This document shows, piece after piece, positions 1 to 10,126 of a DNA stretch of 64,000 nucleotides. Positions within the stretch are counted from its first letter, which is position 1. Each line of letters starts with the position of its first letter. Made by a program: the position numbers and the translations under genes. The DNA comes from Candidatus Stramentimicrobium fermentans (GTDB taxonomy: Bacteria > Atribacterota > Phoenicimicrobiia > Phoenicimicrobiales > Stramentimicrobiaceae): contig JAAYOB010000022.1 in the NCBI GenBank assembly GCA_012520575.1, positions 62,001-126,000 of the forward strand, given 5' to 3'. The notes under the pieces are model-generated. The model saw nothing but the letters and a program-made list of their open reading frames with translations. It did not search any database and was not told the DNA's origin.

Positions 1-1
1 A

Positions 2-1069
2 CTGTCGGCTTGGAAAAATATAGAACTGTTAAAAGAGCAGATTGTGAAATTTAAACCAAAATTTGCTGTAGTTAAGGATGATAAATCGGCTAAAGAATTA
101 ATTAATAAGTTTGACCATAAGATAAACTGCCATATATTGTACGGCGAATATGGGCTTAATAAAATATCTACCCTGGCAAATGTTGATTCAGTAGTAGTAG
201 CCATTACCGGTATGGGTGCTTTAAAGCCAACTATGGAGGCCATTAATGCTAAAAAACAAATTTGTCTAGCTAATAAGGAGATTATTGTATCTGCAGGCGA
301 AATAATAACAAAAAAAGCACAAGAGAATGGAGTAAACATAATTCCCATTGACAGTGAGCATAGTGGTATTTTCCAATGTCTGGAGCATCGCTGGCACTAT
401 GACAACATTGAAAAGGTGTTTATCACTGCTTCAGGTGGACCTTTTTACCATTTGAAAGAAAGTGCCCTGGAGAATGTCTCCATTGAAGAGGCTTTAAATC
501 ACCCCAATTGGAAAATGGGTAAAAAGGTTTCTATAGATTCTGCTACCTTGATGAATAAGGGTTTAGAGGTAATTGAAGCCCATTGGCTCTTTAATATTCC
601 ATTGCATAAAATAGAGGTTATTATTCATCCTCAAAGCTTTATACATGCCCTAATTCAATATGATGATGGCAGCATGGTTGCTCAATTAAGTTACCATGAT
701 ATGAGAATCCCGATACATTTTGCGTTGTGCTATCCGCAAAGGGTAAAAAATTCTCTGCCAAGAATTAATCTTGAAAAGATTGGGCAATTAACTTTCAAAA
801 AATTCGATTCAAAAAGATTTCCCAGTGTTGAATTGTGTTATGAAACCCTTCGTCAGGGCGGTACTCTGCCGACCGTATTAAATGCTGCAAACGAGGTAGC
901 AGTAAATGCTTTTTTGAATAAAGGGTTGAAATTTAATAATATCATCAAAATTGTCTCTCTGGCAGTGGAGCAACATCAAAATATACTCAATCCCAATATA
1001 AATGATATTATTGAACAGGATCGAGAAGCAAGAAAATTAGCCGAAAAAATATGCAAGGAGAATATCTAA
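2..1069 (+). CDS. dxr: 1-deoxy-D-xylulose 5-phosphate reductoisomerase (5' end outside window)
   Basis: Converts DXP with NADPH to 2-C-methylerythritol 4-phosphate, the committed step of the MEP isoprenoid pathway in the cytosol. The reading frame is open at the window edge and codes for 'LSAWKNIELL' before the first GTG at 44, so the gene starts upstream and the N-terminal nucleotide-binding part is missing here; GTG 44 is not the real start. Diagnostic motifs are 'NKEIIVSAGE', the metal/substrate loop 'PIDSEHSGIFQ', 'TASGGPF' and 'SIDSATLMNKGLEVIEA'. The stop lies one base before the TTG start of rseP, and ispG follows, which is the common dxr-rseP-ispG arrangement. Identity is secure; only the 5' part cannot be judged. 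Confidence 0.96.
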   Translation: MSAWKNIELLKEQIVKFKPKFAVVKDDKSAKELINKFDHKINCHILYGEYGLNKISTLANVDSVVVAITGMGALKPTMEAINAKKQICLANKEIIVSAGEIITKKAQENGVNIIPIDSEHSGIFQCLEHRWHYDNIEKVFITASGGPFYHLKESALENVSIEEALNHPNWKMGKKVSIDSATLMNKGLEVIEAHWLFNIPLHKIEVIIHPQSFIHALIQYDDGSMVAQLSYHDMRIPIHFALCYPQRVKNSLPRINLEKIGQLTFKKFDSKRFPSVELCYETLRQGGTLPTVLNAANEVAVNAFLNKGLKFNNIIKIVSLAVEQHQNILNPNINDIIEQDREARKLAEKICKENI

Positions 1070-1070
1070 C

Positions 1071-2135
1071 TTGATTACTATACTTGCCTTTATATTTGTG
1101 CTAGGTATAGCTATTTTATTTCACGAATTAGGTCATTTTATAATAGCTAAAATGGCGGGCATTAAAGTATTTACCTTTTCAATAGGTTTTGGTCCTAAAA
1201 TAGTGGGCATATCATGGAGGGGCACCGAATATAAATTATGCTTATTACCATTCGGTGGATATGTAAAAATGGCAGGAGAGGAGCCACAAGGTGAAGTAGA
1301 GTGTAGAGACAGAAATCCCGAAATAAGCCAAGAAGTACCAAAAAGCCAGAGATTTGATAATAAACCTTTTTTGACTAAAAGTGCTGTAGTCATGAGTGGG
1401 CCCCTTATGAATGTGGTTCTAGCAATATTATTGCTAATGATAGTCTTTTCTTTTTCTGGAATAGCTACTATCACAAATACCATTACAGAGGTTGCCTCTG
1501 GCAAACCTGCTGCTCTATCTGGACTACAACAAGGAGATCGAATTATAGCAATTAATTCTCTAAAAATTGACAATGCTGAAGAAATCTCTCAAATTATAGA
1601 TAGTAATAGAGGCAACCCTATGTCTTTAACTATTTTACGGAACAATGAAACGACTGAAATCACAATTATTCCGGAATATAATGAAGAATATGATAGAGCC
1701 ATGATTGGAATTACCCTGGAGATATCGGTGGAAAAACTATCTTTTTTTCAATCATTCAAAAAATCATTACACACTACGGGTGAAATAATTCAATTAATCA
1801 TAAAGGGATTTTTAGAAATGTTTACCGGAAAAATCCCAGTTGAACTTGCCGGACCTTTAGGTATTGCACAAATGGCCGGAGAGGCAGCACAATTTGGTTT
1901 TATAAACTTATTATTTTTTACTTCAGTAATCAACATATTTTTAGGAGTTATGAATCTCTTGCCCATTCCGATTTTGGATGGTGGGCAGGTACTCCTATTT
2001 ACTATTGAAAATATCAGGAACAAGCCGTTTAGCCCTGAGTATATTAAAATCCTATATCTTGTTGGCCTTAGTTTGATTGTAATGGTCTTTTTGTTCGCTA
2101 CTTATCAGGATATTTTAAGAATTTTTATCAGATAA
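1071..2135 (+). CDS. rseP: Site-2 intramembrane zinc metalloprotease, RseP family
   Basis: Intramembrane protease that cuts membrane-anchored anti-sigma factors or signal-peptide remnants. It has the zinc motif HELGH at residues 18-22 in the first membrane segment, a single PDZ domain around residues 135-210 ('LQQGDRIIAINSL'), and a C-terminal membrane region with the third ligand in 'LPIPILDGGQ' (Asp near 303). The 354-aa length fits the family form with one PDZ domain; E. coli RseP is longer and has two. Translation starts at TTG 1071, supported by AAGGAG at 1055-1060, which lies inside the end of dxr, so the two genes are probably translationally coupled. The substrate cannot be told from the sequence. 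Confidence 0.95.
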   Translation: MITILAFIFVLGIAILFHELGHFIIAKMAGIKVFTFSIGFGPKIVGISWRGTEYKLCLLPFGGYVKMAGEEPQGEVECRDRNPEISQEVPKSQRFDNKPFLTKSAVVMSGPLMNVVLAILLLMIVFSFSGIATITNTITEVASGKPAALSGLQQGDRIIAINSLKIDNAEEISQIIDSNRGNPMSLTILRNNETTEITIIPEYNEEYDRAMIGITLEISVEKLSFFQSFKKSLHTTGEIIQLIIKGFLEMFTGKIPVELAGPLGIAQMAGEAAQFGFINLLFFTSVINIFLGVMNLLPIPILDGGQVLLFTIENIRNKPFSPEYIKILYLVGLSLIVMVFLFATYQDILRIFIR

Positions 2136-2148
2136 GAGCATTTTAAAT

Positions 2149-3234
2149 ATGTCATTTGCTGTTGATATAAAAAGAAGAGTTAGCAAAATAGCCAGGATTG
2201 GCTCCTTATCTATTGGCGGAAATCGTCCTATTTCAGTCCAATCTATGACTAACTGTGCTGTGAAAGATATAAAGAGTACTACAGAGCAGATTAGAAGATT
2301 AGAAGAATCAGGATGTGATTTAATCAGAATTGCCTTTCCCGATTTGCAATCATGCCAACTTATACCGGTTATTAAAAGCCGGGCCAGGGTACCTCTTATG
2401 GCCGATGTTCATTTTAATTACCATATAGCTTTAAAAGCTATGAGCCAGGGGATTGATGGCATTCGGCTCAATCCGGGAAACATTAGGAAAGAAGCAGAAA
2501 TTATACAGATTATTGAAGAAGCCCAAAAGAAAAATGTTATGATTCGTTTTGGAATTAATGCTGGCTCTTTGGACAAAAATATTCTGGCGAAACACCGTGA
2601 ACCTAATTCCTTGGCGTTGGCAGAAGAAGCAGAACGGGTAGTTAAATTCTTACAAAAACTAAAATATCAGAATTTCGTCCTCTCTATCAAATCAAGCAAT
2701 GTAATGGACACAATAGAAGCAAACAAAATTGTTGCAAAAATGTGTGACTATCCTCTGCATATTGGTATTACCGAAGCAGGATTTGACCGATCGGGTATTG
2801 TTAAGTCAGCTGCCGGAATCAGCATTCTGCTCTACGAAGGGATTGGGGATACCATTAGAGTGTCATTAACCGGAGATCCGGTAAAAGAAGTGTTAGTAGG
2901 TCATGATATATTAAAAGCATTAGGCATCAAGAATAAAGGCATAAACCTAATAACTTGCCCTACCTGCGGAAGGTGTCAGGTCGATATTTATAAAATTGCT
3001 AAGAAAATAGAAAATAGGTTACAGGATATACCAATACCCTTAACTATTGCTATTATGGGATGCATGGTTAATGGGCCTGGTGAAGCAAAGATTGCTGATT
3101 TTGGAATAGCGTACAACAAAAAAGAGGCAATGTTATACCGTAAAGGACAATTAATCGGACGCTATAATACCAAAGAAGCTATAGATTTGTTATCCCAAGA
3201 GGTCGAAACATTACAGCGAGCAGAACAAAATTAG
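2149..3234 (+). CDS. ispG: 4-hydroxy-3-methylbut-2-enyl diphosphate synthase
   Basis: Iron-sulfur enzyme that converts MEcPP to HMBPP, the penultimate MEP-pathway step. It is 361 aa, the short bacterial form. The TIM-barrel N-terminal half is followed by a cluster domain whose ligands are all present: C270 and C273 in 'CPTCGRC', C305 in 'MGCMVNGPGE', and E312. These match the numbering known for E. coli IspG. ATG 2149 is 13 bases after rseP. With dxr and rseP it forms a rightward operon; a 270-bp gap with a new promoter follows. Confidence 0.96.
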   Translation: MSFAVDIKRRVSKIARIGSLSIGGNRPISVQSMTNCAVKDIKSTTEQIRRLEESGCDLIRIAFPDLQSCQLIPVIKSRARVPLMADVHFNYHIALKAMSQGIDGIRLNPGNIRKEAEIIQIIEEAQKKNVMIRFGINAGSLDKNILAKHREPNSLALAEEAERVVKFLQKLKYQNFVLSIKSSNVMDTIEANKIVAKMCDYPLHIGITEAGFDRSGIVKSAAGISILLYEGIGDTIRVSLTGDPVKEVLVGHDILKALGIKNKGINLITCPTCGRCQVDIYKIAKKIENRLQDIPIPLTIAIMGCMVNGPGEAKIADFGIAYNKKEAMLYRKGQLIGRYNTKEAIDLLSQEVETLQRAEQN

Positions 3235-3356
3235 TTATTATTAATAAAATATCCTTTACAAACAATCTTAATTAACAGGCTATGTGATTAAAATTCTCAG
3301 TTTTACCCAGTCATTATAAAAATGTAGCAGGTATTCCTTAAGTAGACTCTCTTGAA

Positions 3357-3385
3357 TTGACTTGAAAAAAGATTTGTGATAAGAT
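3357..3385 (+). promoter_or_regulatory. Sigma-A-like promoter of the V/A-ATPase operon
   Basis: A -35 box TTGACT (3357-3362), a 17-bp spacer and a -10 box TAAGAT (3380-3385) lie in the 270-bp gap between ispG and the ATPase operon. Transcription would start near 3392, leaving a leader of about 110 bases. The leader contains a small inverted repeat AGAACT-ATAA-AGTTCT (about 3418-3433). No riboswitch is recognisable in it. Confidence 0.7.
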
Positions 3386-3504
3386 ATATTGTACATTACA
3401 GCGGAAGCTATGAGAATAGAACTATAAAGTTCTAGAACCTTTTTGTATCTTTTATAATTCTTTCAAAAAAATGTTTTGAAAAACATACTTTTGGAGTTTC
3501 GATT

Positions 3505-3816
3505 ATGCTTAAAAAAATTGTAAGAGAATTGGAAGATGCTGAAAAAAAAGCCGAAAAGATGATTCAAGAGGCCCAAAAAAAAGCCGAAAAGATGATTCAA
3601 GAGGAGATTGATGGGCAGATAGAAACCAGAGAAAAATTAATTTTAGAATTGAATAAAGAAGGACGTAACTTACTGCAGGTAACAATCGATAATGCCCACC
3701 TTAAAGCTAAAGAGATATATGAAAAAAATATAAAAGAACAGAAAGATGTCAAGCAAAACACTTTAAAAAAATTTGATGAGGCTGTCGAGATTATCTTAAA
3801 ACAAATAGTGGATTAA
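3505..3816 (+). CDS. V/A-type ATPase peripheral-stalk subunit G/H
   Basis: A small (103 aa), highly charged, almost wholly alpha-helical coiled-coil protein without a membrane segment. It is the first gene of the ATPase operon, the place held by subunit G/H in Thermus and archaea. It would pair with subunit E to form the stator stalk. The N-terminal third shows an 11-residue (hendecad) period, with 'KKAEKMIQE' at residues 14-22 and again at 25-33, encoded by a near-tandem 33-bp DNA duplication. ATG 3505 follows TTGGAG at 3491-3496. It was identified by composition, size and position more than by sequence motif. Confidence 0.85.
   Translation: MLKKIVRELEDAEKKAEKMIQEAQKKAEKMIQEEIDGQIETREKLILELNKEGRNLLQVTIDNAHLKAKEIYEKNIKEQKDVKQNTLKKFDEAVEIILKQIVD
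3542..3604 (+). repeat. 33-bp-period direct repeat inside the stalk G/H gene
   Basis: A 30-bp perfect direct repeat occurs at 3542-3571 and 3575-3604, offset by exactly 33 bases (11 codons). It keeps frame and adds one hendecad to the coiled coil. Identity at synonymous sites suggests a recent duplication. Confidence 0.9.
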
Positions 3817-3818
3817 GC

Positions 3819-5810
3819 ATGGCTATATCTGAAGTTAGTAAATTTCATATTTTTGCCCATTTATCAATCAAAGAATCTTTACTGAATGAATTACAAAAAT
3901 TGGGTTTTTTAGAAATCATTCAAATAGAAGAAAAAGAAGAGTTTTGCGGTTGGAATAATTTGGATGATAGTTCCAATTCCCCTTCTTCTGCCTCCTTAAA
4001 TGATGTAAAATTCTGTATTGATTTTCTTTCAAATTACGCAAATGAAGAAGATAAGGGTATCAAATCATTATTCACCACAAAAAAAACTTATAGCTACGAT
4101 GAATTAGAAAAAATTGAGCAACAGCATAATTTCAGCGTATTACACGCCCAATGTAAGAAATTGGATAATGAGCTCAATGAGCTTAATTTACAGGAAAACA
4201 GATTGAATGCTGTCAAGGCAGAAATAGAAAGATGGCAGGAACTTGAATTAGACCTGAGCAAGATAGATGATAGTAAACATATTAAATTTATTCTCGGTTC
4301 CATAGCAAAGAATAGTTTTAGCAATTTAGCGCTTGGAATAGAGCAACAGGTTGGAGCAAGCATTATTCAGTTGGTTGGAGAAGAAAAGAATAGAGTAAAT
4401 ATGATAATTATCACCTTGGTAGAAAACACGCCCAAAATCGAACCCCTTTTGCAACAATATCTTTTTGAAACATTTAAATACAGCCACACTTTCACCGGTA
4501 CTCCCAAACAGATACTAAAAACAATTAAGGAACAATTGTTGGGAATCGAAAAAAAGAGAAGAGAAATGGAGCGGAACCTAAAAAAATTGCATAGCAAGAA
4601 TCAATTTATCTACCCATTATATGACTTTCTTTTTATTATACAAGAGAAAGAAGAAACCAAAAAGTATTTAAAGAAGAGTGAAAAAACTTTAGCCATTAGA
4701 GGATGGGTACAAAATAAAGATATTCCTAAACTGCAAAAAAGGTTAAAAGAAAAATTTTCTGCTTATGAAGTTAGTTTCAGTAGCCCAAAGGAAGATGAGC
4801 AAATACCGGTTGCACTAAAAAACACTTATATAGTGAAGCCATTTGAAACAATCACTGAGCTGTATAGTTTGCCTGGTTACTATGAAATAGACCCAACCCC
4901 TATACTTTCCATATTTTATTTCGTTTTCTTTGGATTAGCCCTTTCTGATGTAGGATATGGAGCTACATTGGCTATCATTACCTACTTTGCTTTAAAAAGA
5001 CTGGATTTAGGAGAAGGAGGAAAAAAATTTTTAAGGCTGCTTCATTATTGTGGTCTCTCCGCTATAACTGGAGGAATACTATTAGGGAGTTGGTTTGGCG
5101 ATATTTTGAACTATTTACCGCCAATGTTTGATGGCTTAAAAATCTTTTTAATGCAGAAGTTGCCCTTAATAAATCCCACCAAAAACCCTATCCCTTTATT
5201 AATCCTAAGCCTAACTTTAGGAGTCATTCAGATTTATACCGGAATTATTCTAAAATTCCTTGATAATGTAAGAAAGGGTAAACTTATTGATGGCCTTATG
5301 GATCAAATATCCTGGTTATCTCTTTTAACCGGTATAATATTAGTTTTGTTGAAAGGAGTGCTACCCTTATTTTTGGAACGCCTTTCCCTTATTCTTGCAT
5401 ATGCAGGGATTATAACCATCGTTTTGACCCAGGGAAGAGGACAAAAGAATATTTTGTTAAAATTGGGCGGTGGCATTCTTGCCCTATATGATATTTCTGG
5501 CTATTTTAGTGATGTTCTATCTTATTCTCGCTTATTTGCGCTGGGATTAGCTACCGGAGTACTGGGGCAGATGTTTAATATGGTTGCGACTATGTTTCAT
5601 ATCCCTTACATTGGTTTCTTCGTCACCCTCCTTATACTGGTAATCGGACATACCTTTAATCTTCTTATGAGTGGATTGGGTTCTTTTATACATGATGCCA
5701 GATTACAATATGTTGAATTCTTTAGCAAATTTTATGAAGCCGGAGGGATACCTTTCAGGCCTTTTACTCTAAGGACTTTATACACCAAGATAAAAGACAT
5801 TGAAGAATAA
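3819..5810 (+). CDS. atpI: V/A-type ATPase membrane stator subunit I (a subunit)
   Basis: This 663-aa protein has the usual two halves: a cytoplasmic coiled-coil/globular N-terminal domain (about residues 1-350) that meets the E/G stalks, and a hydrophobic C-terminal half with roughly eight membrane segments forming the ion half-channels. The essential channel arginine is R571 in 'DVLSYSRLFALGL', facing the ring glutamate of subunit K. It starts at ATG 3819, two bases after the G/H stop, with only a weak ribosome site, so translation is probably coupled. A 77-base gap before atpK holds a short A/T-only inverted repeat (5819-5835). Confidence 0.96.
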   Translation: MAISEVSKFHIFAHLSIKESLLNELQKLGFLEIIQIEEKEEFCGWNNLDDSSNSPSSASLNDVKFCIDFLSNYANEEDKGIKSLFTTKKTYSYDELEKIEQQHNFSVLHAQCKKLDNELNELNLQENRLNAVKAEIERWQELELDLSKIDDSKHIKFILGSIAKNSFSNLALGIEQQVGASIIQLVGEEKNRVNMIIITLVENTPKIEPLLQQYLFETFKYSHTFTGTPKQILKTIKEQLLGIEKKRREMERNLKKLHSKNQFIYPLYDFLFIIQEKEETKKYLKKSEKTLAIRGWVQNKDIPKLQKRLKEKFSAYEVSFSSPKEDEQIPVALKNTYIVKPFETITELYSLPGYYEIDPTPILSIFYFVFFGLALSDVGYGATLAIITYFALKRLDLGEGGKKFLRLLHYCGLSAITGGILLGSWFGDILNYLPPMFDGLKIFLMQKLPLINPTKNPIPLLILSLTLGVIQIYTGIILKFLDNVRKGKLIDGLMDQISWLSLLTGIILVLLKGVLPLFLERLSLILAYAGIITIVLTQGRGQKNILLKLGGGILALYDISGYFSDVLSYSRLFALGLATGVLGQMFNMVATMFHIPYIGFFVTLLILVIGHTFNLLMSGLGSFIHDARLQYVEFFSKFYEAGGIPFRPFTLRTLYTKIKDIEE

Positions 5811-5863
5811 CTAGAAAGAATATTTTAAAAATATTTCGATATTATGTAATTATAAATAACTGA

Positions 5864-6361
<498 letters not shown>

Positions 6362-6381
6362 TATCTGAGGAGAATTTATTC

Positions 6382-6990
6382 ATGTCCATTAAAGATATAA
6401 AAGAGAGGATATTGCGAGACGCTTTAAAAGAAAAAGAGAGGATATTGCGGGATACTAAAATTAGGATTGAAGAACTTAAATCTCAGGACTTAAAAGAAAA
6501 TGAGTCTATTCGACGGGATATCATGGAGAGGTATAAACAAGAAGCTGAACTGAAAGAAAAAAAAATTGTTACTGAAGCCAGACTGAATGCTAAAAAATCT
6601 CTCCTAGCTGAGAAACAGGATATTATAAATAACATCTTCTCAGAAGTAATAAAAAGAATTATGAAATTTGATGACCTGAAATATATGACAATTATAGAAA
6701 ATCTTATTCTGGAAAACGTGGAAACCGGTGATGAGACAGTCTATGTAGGTGAGCAAGAACGTGATTCAATTAATCAAGAATTTATTAATAAGATTAACAA
6801 AAAATTACAATCGTTAGGTAAAAAGGGTGATCTCAGGTTCTCTAAAGAACGACTCCCTATCATCGGCGGAGTAGTTATTGGAACCGGACAAATAAAAAAG
6901 AATTCATCTTTAGAAGTTTTGCTGGAAAAAATAAAAGATGAACTTGAAACGAAGCTTAACCGCTTTCTTTTTGAAAATAATGAAGGATAG
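6382..6990 (+). CDS. atpE: V/A-type ATPase peripheral-stalk subunit E
   Basis: This 202-aa subunit has a long charged N-terminal helix (about residues 1-95) and a compact C-terminal domain (about 100-200) that caps the A3B3 head. It forms the stator heterodimer with G/H. The N-terminal helix repeats 'KERILRD' at residues 7-13 and 18-24, the same 11-residue period as in G/H. It lies in the usual place between K and C, with ATG 6382 preceded by GAGGAG at 6367-6372. The family call rests on operon position, size and helix pattern. Confidence 0.93.
   Translation: MSIKDIKERILRDALKEKERILRDTKIRIEELKSQDLKENESIRRDIMERYKQEAELKEKKIVTEARLNAKKSLLAEKQDIINNIFSEVIKRIMKFDDLKYMTIIENLILENVETGDETVYVGEQERDSINQEFINKINKKLQSLGKKGDLRFSKERLPIIGGVVIGTGQIKKNSSLEVLLEKIKDELETKLNRFLFENNEG
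6399..6449 (+). repeat. 33-bp-period direct repeat inside atpE
   Basis: An 18-bp identical block occurs at 6399-6416 and again at 6432-6449, offset by 33 bases. The offset equals that of the repeat in the G/H gene and adds one hendecad to the stalk helix. Confidence 0.85.
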
Positions 6991-6995
6991 GGTGT

Positions 6996-8024
6996 ATGCT
7001 CAAGAATATCAATGAATCCACTAACACATTAGAAGAATATGGATATGCCTGCGGTCGCATTAGAGATTTAGAAAAATATCTACTAAATAAAGAAATTATT
7101 CATAAAATGATAGAATCACAGGATTTAGAAAAATCCCTCAGAGTACTGGCAGAAAATAATTTAAGCGAATACTCTTTCGAAAAACTTGATTCTAGTTCTA
7201 TAGATCAAGTATTGGTAAATATTTCAAAAAGAAATTTAAACTTGATAAGTGAAATTTCTCCATACCCCTACCTGTTTCAACTTTTTAGTTGGAAACATGA
7301 TTTCCACAATATCAAGGTGCTACTTAAAGCCAAAATGCTTGGAAAAAAAGAACTATTTCCCTTGTATGACCTGGGTAACCTGAGTCTAAATGGATTACAT
7401 GCTGCTGTTTTTGAAGGGAAATACCAATTGATACCCATAAAAATTAAAAGATTTATTAAACAAGCTGAAGAGGGATATTTGAAATATGATAGTTTACAAT
7501 TAATGGAAGTATCAATAGATAAGGGCTATTACGAGACCATCTTTGAACAATTAGAGGATATTAATCAGGATTTTTTATTCTACTATTATAAAACTGAAGT
7601 AGATTTATTAAATTTAATTATCACTTGCCGATGTAAAATTCGTGAGATCCATAAATCTAAGTTGGCCGAGATATTGATAAAATATGGACAGCTTTCTACT
7701 CAAAAATTGATAGACATATACGACAACCCCTTGCACTCCTGGTCTAACAATTTTCAAAAATCAGATTATTTTATGGTGATAGAGCAGGGCATAAAACATT
7801 GGATAGAGAAGAATTCCTTATTAAAGTTTGAACAAATGATAGATAATTATCTGTTAAACTTGCTTAAAATCGGTAAATATACTACTTTTGGCTTAGAATG
7901 TGTCATCGGATACTACTATGCTAAAGAAAACGACTTAAAAAACATTAGAATTATTATTAATGGAAAGAAGAATTCTCTTTCTGATATAATGATAAAAAAA
8001 TATATAAGGGATACTTATGTCTAA
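6996..8024 (+). CDS. atpC: V/A-type ATPase subunit C (d), central-stalk to ring connector
   Basis: A 342-aa, all-helical soluble protein that forms the funnel joining the central rotor (D/F) to the K ring. Signature-like stretches are 'YGYACGRIRDLEK' near the N-terminus and the C-terminal 'YYYAKENDLKNIRIII', which strongly resembles the 'KExExxNIR' ending of V-type subunit C. It begins five bases after atpE and its 3' end overlaps atpF by eight bases, so translation is probably coupled. Confidence 0.94.
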   Translation: MLKNINESTNTLEEYGYACGRIRDLEKYLLNKEIIHKMIESQDLEKSLRVLAENNLSEYSFEKLDSSSIDQVLVNISKRNLNLISEISPYPYLFQLFSWKHDFHNIKVLLKAKMLGKKELFPLYDLGNLSLNGLHAAVFEGKYQLIPIKIKRFIKQAEEGYLKYDSLQLMEVSIDKGYYETIFEQLEDINQDFLFYYYKTEVDLLNLIITCRCKIREIHKSKLAEILIKYGQLSTQKLIDIYDNPLHSWSNNFQKSDYFMVIEQGIKHWIEKNSLLKFEQMIDNYLLNLLKIGKYTTFGLECVIGYYYAKENDLKNIRIIINGKKNSLSDIMIKKYIRDTYV

Positions 8025-8340
8025 CATAGCACTAATAGGAGAAAAAGAAGTTATAATTGGGTTTAATCTTATTGGCTTTAGATTATTTCCAGTAACTGAT
8101 TACCCTGAAGCTTCTAAAGCTTTTGATGCTTGCGCCAAAGGTAACTATGAAATTATTTTTATTACTGAAAATATAGCCGAGTTAATCATCGACCGAATTG
8201 AAGTATTCCAAAGAAAATCACCAGTATCAATTTGTATTCTTCCAAACCATAGCAAGGATTCAGAACTCAACATGGAGATTTTGAGAAAAAACGTGGAAAA
8301 AGCGGTTGGTACAGATATACTGTTTAGAAAAGAGGGATAA
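8017..8340 (+). CDS. atpF: V/A-type ATPase central-stalk subunit F
   Basis: A 107-aa protein with the Rossmann-like alternating fold of subunit F: 'MSNIALIGEKEVIIGFNLIG' at the N-terminus and 'YEIIFITENIAELI' in the middle. It binds subunit D in the rotating central shaft and tunes hydrolysis. It overlaps atpC by eight bases and stops one base before the ATG of atpA. The length is normal for the family. Confidence 0.94.
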   Translation: MSNIALIGEKEVIIGFNLIGFRLFPVTDYPEASKAFDACAKGNYEIIFITENIAELIIDRIEVFQRKSPVSICILPNHSKDSELNMEILRKNVEKAVGTDILFRKEG

Positions 8341-8341
8341 T

Positions 8342-10126
8342 ATGCCAGAAAATACGGGCAAAATTGTAAAAGTGTCAGGACCTGTTGTTGTTGCTGAAAA
8401 TTTAATCGGAGCCAAAATGTATGATGTGGTTCAGGTCAGTCAAGATAAATTAATTGGGGAAATAATCGAATTAAACCAGGATAGGGTAACCATACAGGTT
8501 TATGAAGAGACCTCTGGAATTGGACCGGGAGAACCGGTTTATAATACCGGCTTACCGTTATGTGTAGAATTGGGCCCTGGCCTGATTAGGTCAATATATG
8601 ATGGGATTCAAAGGCCATTAGATATAATATTTCAAAATGAGGGTGACTTTATAACAAGAGGAGTAGAGGCACATAGCTTGAATAGGACTACTAAATGGGA
8701 CTTTAAACCACTTAAAAAAATAGGTGAGCAGGTCAGCTCGGGTGATCGATTAGGAATTATTCAGGAAACCCCCATTGTGTCACACTATATAATGGTTCCT
8801 CCCAGGTTAGAAGGTACAGTTGAGAATATCAATGAAGGTAGTTTCACTGTAACTGATATTGTTGCTCAAATCAAAGACAAAAATGGAGAAACTCACGAAA
8901 TTAGTATGATACAAAAATGGCCGGTAAGAATTATGAGACCCTACAAAGAGAAATTACCCCCAAAAGAACCACTGATAACCGGTCAAAGAGTAATTGATAC
9001 TTTCTTCACCATAGCCAAAGGAGGAACAGCCTGTATTCCAGGTCCCTTTGGGAGTGGTAAGACGGTAGTTCAGCACCAACTCTCCAAATGGTGTAATGCT
9101 GAGATAATTATCTTTATTGGCTGCGGAGAAAGAGGCAATGAAATGACCAATGTGTTGCTGGAATTTCCCGAGCTAATTGACCCTAACTCGGGAAAGCCAT
9201 TAATGGAAAGAACTGTCTTGATTGCCAATACTTCTAATATGCCAGTGGCAGCTCGAGAGGCTTCTGTATATACCGGAATTACCATCGCTGAATATTATAG
9301 AGATATGGGCTATAATGTTGCTTTAATGGCCGATTCAACCTCACGATGGGCCGAAGCGATGCGTGAGATTTCCGGCAGACTGGAAGAGATGCCTGGAGAA
9401 GAAGGGTACCCGGCTTATTTAGGAACAAGGATTGCCAGCTTTTATGAAAGAGCCGGCAGAATCAGATATTTATCAACTAAAGAAGATGAGGCTACTATAA
9501 GTATAATAGGTGCTGTATCCCCTCCCGGAGGAGACTTATCAGAACCGGTAACCCAAAACACTCTTAGAACAGTGCAGGTTTATTGGAGTTTACAGGATAA
9601 GCTAGCTTATGAAAGACATTTCCCCGCCATTGATTGGCTAAAGAGTTATTCTCTTTATTTAGATCAACTCACAGATTATATGCGGGAAGAGATAGATAAA
9701 GATTTTATTAATACCAGGACAACTGCCATGACTATTTTACAGGAAGAATCTGAATTAGAAGAAACGGTTCGCTTGGTTGGAATTGATGCCCTGTCTAAGA
9801 CAGAGCGTCTCATCTTGGATACTGCCCGGTCTATCAGAGAAGATTTTTTACATCAAAATGCTTTTGATGAAGTTGATACCTACACTTCTATGAAAAAGCA
9901 ATATTTAATGTTAGAAAATATTATCTTCTTCCACAAAACAGCACTAACCGCCATTCAAGAAGAATACATTGACAATGAACAGTTAAATAAATTACCAGTA
10001 AAAAACCAGATTGCCAGAGCAAAGCACATAGCTGAAGACAAATTAGGAGAATTCAATAAAATTAAAGAGCATATTAGAGAGCAGATTGATTCCCTCATTT
10101 CCAGGAAGGCAGGTAAGGACGAATGA
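8342..10126 (+). CDS. atpA: V/A-type ATPase catalytic subunit A
   Basis: The 594-aa catalytic head subunit. The Walker A loop 'GPFGSGKT' is near residues 234-241, preceded by the insertion (non-homologous region) typical of V/A-type A subunits, and 'GCGERGNEM' lies in the nucleotide fold. I chose ATG 8342 ('[11 protein letters not shown]'), which follows GAGGG and begins just after the atpF stop. An in-frame ATG at 8306 would run back into atpF and gives no family-like N-terminus. The 3' end overlaps atpB in an ATGA junction. Three A and three B subunits form the hexameric head. Confidence 0.97.
   Translation: MPENTGKIVKVSGPVVVAENLIGAKMYDVVQVSQDKLIGEIIELNQDRVTIQVYEETSGIGPGEPVYNTGLPLCVELGPGLIRSIYDGIQRPLDIIFQNEGDFITRGVEAHSLNRTTKWDFKPLKKIGEQVSSGDRLGIIQETPIVSHYIMVPPRLEGTVENINEGSFTVTDIVAQIKDKNGETHEISMIQKWPVRIMRPYKEKLPPKEPLITGQRVIDTFFTIAKGGTACIPGPFGSGKTVVQHQLSKWCNAEIIIFIGCGERGNEMTNVLLEFPELIDPNSGKPLMERTVLIANTSNMPVAAREASVYTGITIAEYYRDMGYNVALMADSTSRWAEAMREISGRLEEMPGEEGYPAYLGTRIASFYERAGRIRYLSTKEDEATISIIGAVSPPGGDLSEPVTQNTLRTVQVYWSLQDKLAYERHFPAIDWLKSYSLYLDQLTDYMREEIDKDFINTRTTAMTILQEESELEETVRLVGIDALSKTERLILDTARSIREDFLHQNAFDEVDTYTSMKKQYLMLENIIFFHKTALTAIQEEYIDNEQLNKLPVKNQIARAKHIAEDKLGEFNKIKEHIREQIDSLISRKAGKDE

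Noticed and set aside
1133-1573. Leftward frame of 146 codons opposite rseP
   Set aside because: Antisense to the conserved rseP coding region, with low-complexity translation and no ribosome site.
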